From Archivesica marissinica (lineage: Eukaryota; Mollusca; Bivalvia; Venerida; Vesicomyidae), in contig CM026394.1 in NCBI GenBank assembly GCA_014843695.1, positions 34,114,164 to 34,178,163 on the forward strand: a DNA stretch of 64,000 bases. Reading direction: 5' to 3'. Made by a program: the position numbers and the translations under genes. The notes beneath the pieces are model-generated. The model saw only the letters and a program-made list of their open reading frames with translations, made no database searches and was not told the origin of the DNA. Shown piece after piece: positions 26,801 to 35,800 of this stretch. The first letter of the stretch is position 1, and each line of letters opens with the position of its first letter.

Positions 26801-29800
26801 CCAGTCCATGTCAGTTACTTGGTGTTGAATGGGTTAACAATAGAAAGTTCAGTGTTCTTGGTTTACTATATAAAGATAGTGTCCCCTTTTAATGGATTTT
26901 AGTGGATGACTGCGTTGCGTTATGGATACCGAGGGGATGACTGCGTTGCGTTATGGATACTAAGTGGATGACTGCGATGCGTTATGGATACTAAGTGGAT
27001 GACTTCGTTGCGCTATGGATACCGAGGGGATGACTGCGTTGCGTTATGGATACCGAGAGGATGACTGCGTTGCGTTATGGATACCCAGTGGATGACTGTG
27101 TTGCGTTATGGATACTAAGTGGATGACTGCGTTGCGCTATGGATACCAATCAATGAGTTCTAATTTTTAGTAGGGCACTAGCTAATATTGGTAAAACTTG
27201 TTGTCCAACACATTTGTATTTGTATTATGTTGCTTATATATTTATCATGTTTATATCTGAAATTGTATTGTATAAAATTATAAACAAGCAATAAAACATG
27301 ATTAAAATATATTTTAGAAAAAGTCACTTGGGCGAAATCGTGCTATAATTGTGTGGGCTTAAATATGAAAGTATCGCATGAAGTATTCACTTCTAATTCT
27401 AATGAATGGCGAGTGACGGTTAAGGTTCTATGCATTGGCGTTGTCTGTGTGTTGCGGAAGGACGACACCGGAAATGACGATATCGAAGATGTTGCTGAGT
27501 CCGTTATTGTTCATATCATGAATAAATGTTCAAATTGCGAACTTATCTCAATAAACGCTAACAATTACAAGGTCTTTCAATGTTACGATTCTGATTGGCT
27601 GACTCAGACCATGTGATCGCCGTTCACAGCCTAGGTGAACATCTCTTTAGTATCAAATTATTAATGCGCGGCTGCGCGATGATATAGTCCGTCCAAACAC
27701 TCTAGGAACGTGTACAGCGTGAAGGATTCTGTACTGTATGGAAATGTTGAATCAAAAACGACTTATAACAATTGAATGATCTTTTATGCATGTACAGCCT
27801 ATTACGTAGCATGTACGAGACATGTGTAGACAACTATACATGAAAAAGAACATTTAGATTACAAATCAAATTTTGCCTACCGGGTTAATAGTTTCCATCG
27901 GGTATACATGTACATATGAACTATATTGGGCGTCGTTGACGTGTGTGGAGGCCGAATGCATCCACGCTAACTTTAAACACGCCCAATGTTCCAAGGAAAA
28001 CTATCAACTCGCTATGCAATACTTATTATTATATAGATTAATTATTCCTTTCAATGCCACAAAGAACGATTTAGCACAATTCACATTTAAAATGTATTTA
28101 GTGCCGTTTGTAGGATCTGGTAAATAAATCATTATCGGAACAGCTTATGTGTTTTACTTTATGTATCGTCGTTACCGGTTGCCCATATGAGTGACGCCTC
28201 ATGAAGAGATTAGTCATTTTAGATTGTTGGAGGCTAGTGCAATGATACAGAGAGATAACCATTCCAATGTCTCCTCTGGTTCTTTTACGTGCACGGTGTA
28301 AAGCACCGACACGGGACCTCGGTTTAAAGTCCCACCTGAAAGACTGTTAATTTTATTAGGGTCAGACGGGGGATTGAACCTGCGATTCATGGATTACCAG
28401 TCCAACCGGTTATTCACTGGACTACATTCGTCTGTCGGAACAGCGTAAACTGTAAGGCGCGTCTTTTATTGAGAGGAACGCTGCCTAACACTGTGAATGC
28501 GCATGACCGTAACGTCGAGTATGCCTGTCAACTGCGTAGCATTTAGTGAGGAAATTCACACGAAAATGGATACAAACAAGGAAGATACGTCCATAAAAGG
28601 AAATGCAATACCGAAGTAAATATTATATCATAAAGTTGATTATGTAAGTATCTACCGTCAACCCTGAGCTGATGTGTGGTACATGAGTCACACTTGACAA
28701 CCGTCCGTTCTTCCACCTGTCGCCAGTTGTAGTCAGTTGATGTTACAACCACCGTGTCCCCTGCGGTACAAGGCTTTGTTTTACATGGATATATTTAATG
28801 TATACAAATGCTTCCTGCCTAACAGTACACACTTATATAGCATGCACAATCTTAACATACCAATGGCTAGGTAACGTACATATATATGATTTTAATGATA
28901 CATATAATTGTATGTTTATGACCATGGAGACTATTACACACGTGAACTCGAAACGCTCACCCCCAAACTCACGTATGGGATACCAAACTCTCCATTAAAA
29001 TATGTATTTATTTCAGAACATTTCTGACACAGCGAGGAGAATAATTACTGGCGGTAGTACATATTATACAGCAATACATTTTTGTTTTATTTTGCTAAAT
29101 AGTAATATTTTCTGAATGAGCAAGTCATTCGAAAACGGGCAGATGTGTAGATATGCAAGCTTGCGACACGTAATATCACTCTAGTACATGGTGGTCTCAG
29201 TGCCTAGTGGTTACGGTCCTTCACTTCTAATCACGTATCCCTCGCCGACGTAGGTTCGAATCCAACTGCAGTGTTGTATGGCTTCATGTGATGAAGCTAT
29301 CCACCTGGCTTGCGCAAGGTCGGCGGTTCTACCATGGTGGCCGTACGACCGTGCCTGAAATACTGCTCTGAGAGGCACCCGACAATCATATAACCCATCA
29401 TCCAATGGGGACAGAAACTATGAAACCAATGGTGTGTGTTGTGTGTGTGCTTTACGTTTATTTATCGTCGCTACCGGTTGCCCATATGAGCGACGCCTCC
29501 TGAAGAGACCCATTGCAGTATCCCCACTGTTTATTTTACATGCACGGTGTACAACACAGTCCCAACTGAAAGACTGTTATTTTTATTATGGTTAGATAGG
29601 GGCTCGAACCTGCGATCCCTGGATTCCCAGTCCATCTGTTAACCACTGGACTACGTATCCGTCTATTGTTTGAATATGTGTGTGTGTGCTTTACGTTTAT
29701 TTATCGTCGCTACCGGTTGCCCATATGAGCGACGCCTCCTGAAGAGATTAGTCAGAGACCCAGTCCAGAGTCTCCTCTGGTTCTTTTACGTGCACGATGT

Positions 29801-32800
29801 AAAGCACCGACACGAGACCTCGGTTTAACGTCCCATCTGAAAGACTGTTAGGGTCAGACGGGGGATCGAACCTGCGATCCCTGGATTACCAGTCCAGTGT
29901 GTTACCACTGGGCTACAGATCCGTCTGTGTTTGAATATTATTTTTTTTATTTTTTTATTTAAGTTTATTTAACGTCGCTACCGGTTTCCCATTTGAGCGA
30001 CGGGCAGTTTACCTAACAACACCTTTCCTGGGCAGGCTCCAGCGGTTAACCAGTACTTGGTGCACCAACCTCCGTAAGAAACTGCCAACTTTTTCATATA
30101 AATGAGACACGGTCTGAGCGGGGCTCGAACCCGTGACCATCAGAGATGATAGGTTACAGTGGTATACAAGCCAGTGCCCTTAACCACTCGACCACGGAGG
30201 CGGACTGTTTGAATATTTTTTAAATTTTTTAATTTTAGTTTATTTAACGTCGCTACCGGTTTCCCATTTGAGCGTCGGGCAGTTACCTATGCGTTGCCAT
30301 TACTAATGTATATACAAAGAAATAATGAATGCAGGTAAACGAGCACCAAATTTACATAATAATAGTATACATGTATATTACATTTGCATAAAAATAGTTA
30401 TGAATTGTAAACAAAAAGAATAAATAAAACAACAACAAAACGAGCTATTTGAAAACGAGCTCTTTGAAAACGCTAGTATGTAAATGTTTATATGAAAAAC
30501 CTTGCATCCATGTTGAAACGTCATCAATGACATTGAGCAACGGGAACGCAGCGTCCAAGCTGGTAACTATAAAGTTGTCTAGATGATAATAATAATTAGG
30601 TCCGCTTCCTGTCGTCGCAGTGTACACTGTTTGCTCATCCCAGATAAAATATATACTCAACCCCTCGCCTAGAGGTTTCGTCGTTTCCACAAAACTCTCT
30701 GGGTGTCCTAGACAAATAACAAATACCTAGTTTATACAAATATATTTTAACTCGATTGCTCAACCCCTCGCCTAGAGGTTTCGTCGTTTCCACAAAACTG
30801 TCTGGGTGTCCTAGACAAATTACAAATACCTAGTTTATACAAATATATTTTAACTCGATTGCTCAACCCCTCGCCTAGAGGCTTCATCGTTTCCACAAAA
30901 CTCTCTGGGTTTCCTAGACAAATAACAAATACCTAGTTTATACAAATATATTTAACTCGATTGCGAAACAAGTTATTACAATTGATATTAATCAATCACT
31001 TTCGATACCTCATTCCTGATGGAATCCATCGACACGAGGGCAAGAGAAGTGGCAACGTGGAATTTTAATGCTAATTTAATAGTTAGCAATACAAGCAAAT
31101 AACTAAACAACAACTGTTCAGGATACAAAAACATGAACATTATGAGTTTTTTATTAGTAAGTTTTGTATTATATTAATATCGATTTTCTACATGTATATG
31201 TCTGGTTTTATGCAATGATTGAAATGTTTTATACTTTGTTTTTATATGCTCTTGTATGTATTTACTTATGTTTTAGGCCTTTTTCCATATACGGAAACGG
31301 GAAATAAAGAATATAGATCGAACCTACGCCAGAGTGCCATATATATATTGGCCCCTGTTACATGAACATTATGTAAGTTCCATTAATGGCAAATCTCTTG
31401 CGGGGACCTAGACATGTTTTCCTGGGCAGGCTTAGCCGACCTAAATGGTAATGTTTGTATAATTATTTCTATATAACATTATGATATAAGTGTGCAACAT
31501 TCTGACCTTCAGGTTATTATTCATAAAGCAACACAGTTTTGCAGATACGACTTTTACCCCTGTTGTGATTTGGACCAATCACGGCATGTCATTTAGACAA
31601 AAACACGTCTTTGCGATTGGATAATTTTTTGCATATGACGCGGGAATATTTAAATATTCGAAAATGACTACACGTTTGCTTTGCCAATTCTGGAACAGTG
31701 CGGAAGATAGCGGTGAAGGATGGGATCGAAACCACGGTATGAATAGTAATGCACTACAAATAGAATGGCCATGTGGATTATTTGTGCATTTAGCATAATT
31801 TATGGAAATATATGCAAATTTATGCGCACACAATTTAAATGTCCATATCTTCTCAATGTATGACATGTTTTATAAAATATGCTAAGTTATTGAAGATCAG
31901 GACAAAATCCTTGCATTTACTATTGCAGTAGAACCTGACTTACGCAGAACGACGGTGGCTGTTTAGCACATGAGGCTGCTTAATATAGGTCAAATGTTTC
32001 CTAAAACAACATATTTGCTGCTTAATACAGGTTGGCTGCTTAATACAAGTGACCACTAACACAGGTTGGACAGTAATTCAAGAAGTAGAACGTACCTTTC
32101 TGGTATATGAGAGCATACGTTGTGCCGTCATCCGGGACGGAACGGAGTGTACCGGCGTTAGTTACCGCTCCATACAAGAGTGTCTCCAGAGCATCATACG
32201 CCACCCACTGTTCCGATCTGTCATTCATAGCATCTTGGCGAATAAACCTCTGTGTCGTTATCATCACGATGTCGTCATCAGATACATCTGACGTTAACCA
32301 GATAATAATGTACATATATTTGTTATATGAAGCTTCTATTATATTGAATGCAAATTTTAACTATTTTAATGATGGTGAACAAAAATCGTATCTACATGCA
32401 CTTTCTAATCCAGAAATTGTATTTCTAAGTGTCAACGCTTGTTTTAATATGTTAAAGGTATAATATATACTTGTTTAAACTGACCGTTACAATTCCCAGA
32501 AATGTTTCTGTAAGTGTTTCACAATCATTGTAAATCTTCGAGAACTGGTCTTACTATTCATGTGGGCAGCAAACTCGTCTCCATTGACAACCAGGTCATA
32601 AATTCCGTATTGTTTGAACAGCGGAAGGCCGTTGGGGTCCACAGTAAACGTGTATGCTGACAGCCCCCGTTTCCAGGTATCAATAACCTCGTTATCACTC
32701 AACTGAATAGAAATAATAAGGCTAATTTAAAGGACCTACTTCTGCGGACTGTTTGCTCCATTTAATCACTGTCGTGACGTCATACCTGTACTTGCCGTCC

Positions 32801-35800
32801 ATAAAAGCGACTTTGTAAAAAAGTAGAGAACCCGATCGGATAGAACAGAGCATGCCGTCTGATCAGACTATATGCTGATTGCTCATCAGACAGTGGAGCT
32901 GAAACACCTGTCCGAATATCAAACAACATAGATCCTGATCAGACGCGGCGTTACGCGATCTATGTTTATTTGTTACATGCTCTGAATTTATTCGGCGCTG
33001 AAAGAGTTAATAGTGGACTGCTTTCAAATGGCCAGAGTATTATATTAAATGCTATTCGTAAATATACGAAATTAACAATTATAATTAGTAAGATCTTTTA
33101 TTTGTGTTAGTAAGTCAGTAAGTACGTAAGTTAGTAAGTACGTAAGTCAGTAAGTACGTAAGTTAGTAAGTACGTAAGTCAGTAAGTACGTAAGTTAGTA
33201 AGTACGTAAGTCAGTAAGTACGTAAGTTAGTAAGATTATTTAAGTGTGTTTTAAGTAATATATAAGCCTCAAACGGATCTAATATATATCATATTGGCAC
33301 TGTTTTCTGTCCTACGCGCCTCACAGTCCAATACTATACATATTGGATCGTTTTCGGCTTATATCCTATCAAATTGATCAAATTATGAATATAAAGTTGA
33401 AACCCCGGACAAATTACAATGCAAAAGTTTTATATAATTTCGAAAAACAGAAACATCATAGAATGTCATATTAAAAACAGAGGAAAATCGAAACCGGCTA
33501 CCAGCCATAGATTATCTTATATATACGTTAACCACCAATACGCGCCTCACACAGTCCAATATTATACATATTTCGGCTTATATCCTATACGTTAACCACC
33601 AATACGCGCCTCACACAGTCCAATATTATACACATTTCGGCTTATATCCTATACGTTAACCACCAATACGCGCCTCACACAGTCCAATATTATACACATT
33701 TCGGCTTATATCCTATACTGTAATCACATCCCAGGAGAGGGGTCAACATAAGTAGTGTATACTTTCTTCTCAATCTGGTTGACAAGCTGTATATTATAAA
33801 AGACAATGTATGTGCATACACTGACACAATAAAACGCTGCGCACTTTTTTTTAATTGAGCGTTACTTTTTTTTCGCTACAAATTTTAGAATTATGGATTC
33901 TACTATCATTAGTGAAGAATATAACCGTCACACTCAATACTGCCAATATAATATATACTGACACCATTACAAAACTGTGCATCTTTATATTGAGCGTTAC
34001 TTTTTCGCTACAAATTTTAGAATTATGGATTTTACTATCATGAGTGAAGAAAATAACCGTCACACATTGCACTCATTTATCCAATATTTTGAACATTTTG
34101 ATACGAAATGTGCCTATATTGTTTTCTAAAAGAATATATATTTTACCTCACCTCTAAGGCACAGTTTCTTGTTGGTGTAAGTATACATATATATTGATAT
34201 AAAGTATTGTTTAAGCTAATCACCATCTAATTGGCAATGTGAGCATAATGCTGAAACGGAAAGGAAAATGCTCAAACATTGAGAGACATCGATGAGTTAC
34301 TGCCCCTGTATACTCCCTAAAACTATGCAGGTCATATTAAGTGGTTTCCTCTGTTTTTATCGTTGTTATCTTTTCACCACATGTTATCAATTTTCATCCA
34401 CTTTCTCATCTTATAATTATTAAATTAAGTACTATATCTCGTTTTATATCTACACTACATCCAAAGAATTGTTATCAATTACTCAACCTGATTTTAATGC
34501 ATTCACATTTATCATACCGCAACATCTGGATAGGGAACAACAGTACAAAAACAAAGGATTCCAACTAAAAAGACATATATACATTTCGGGATAAATCGGA
34601 CTTTATCTGCCAAGGGAGGTAATAGAAAAGCCACCGATGTCTCTCATTGAAATATTGATAGTGTTATACTGTTATGACAAATAACAAGTACCAGTTTACA
34701 AACGTTTAGCTTGACGTTAGCAGTCAGCTAGTTTAATACTCTAGTTGCACTAGACATCAATCTGAGCGTCAATGGTGTACTGGCGTCTCTGTAGAAATAG
34801 ACTAGAAGACGTCTGGTTAGAACGTCGCGTGTACAACGATAGGACGACGTCAATAACTTCTAATGGCGACGGTGAGTACAGTCTGACCCTAATAAAATTA
34901 ACAGTCTTTCAGATCTAAACCGAGGTCTCGTGTCGGTGCTTTACACCGTGCACGTAAACGAATCAGAGGAGACTCTGGAATGGGTCCCTGTCTGCATCAT
35001 TGCACTATCCTCCAAAAATCTAAAATCTTTTCAGGAGGCGTCTCTCATATGGGCAACCGGTAGCGACGATAACAGTTATACAAATTTATTTTAGCTCGAT
35101 TGCGAATCAAGTTCTTACAGCTTATATTAGTTACTCTCGAGACCTCATTCCTGATGGAACGAGGGAGAGTTATGTTATATGTTATGTTATATTTCGGGTT
35201 TTACGCCTGCATCAGCACCATTTTGGGCTATATCGCCGGCGGGCAGTTTACCTAACAACACCTTTCCTGGGCAGGCTCCAGCGGTTAACCAGTACTTGGG
35301 TGCACCAACCTCCGTAAGAAACTGCCAACTTTTTCATATAAATGAGACACGGCCTGAGCGGGGCTCGAACCTGTGAGCATCAGTGATGATAGGTTACAGT
35401 GGTATACAAGTCAGCGACCTTAACCACTCGACCACGGAGGCGGACCGGAACGAGGGAGAGAGAAGAGGCAACGTGGAATTTAAATGCCTTGCCTAAGGGC
35501 ACACTCGTAACGGCTCCAGCGGGGCTCGGACTGCGGACCTTTCGCATCTGAACTAACGCTCATCCACTGCGCTATCATGACTTCCACGACGATAAATAAA
35601 CGTATAACGCCACAACCATTCAACAATAGCCATGATAAAGGGCATTAAAAGAACAACAAATAAACAAACTATCAGTTACCTTGTGTTCAAAATAAATATC
35701 ATCTTGTGACGGAGGAGCGACAGTCGCCGAGATCTTGGTCCAAGGGAGCTTACTCTGGCCATGTATTTCCAGCGTTCCGCCATTTTGTACCAGAATGACC

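Noticed and set aside
27353..27616. 87-codon frame as a small gene
   Set aside because: No domain, inside an intron of the opposite-strand gene, no supporting signals.
33112..33235. Row of GTAAGT splice donors
   Set aside because: They are on the plus strand; the surrounding gene is on the minus strand, where they read ACTTAC.
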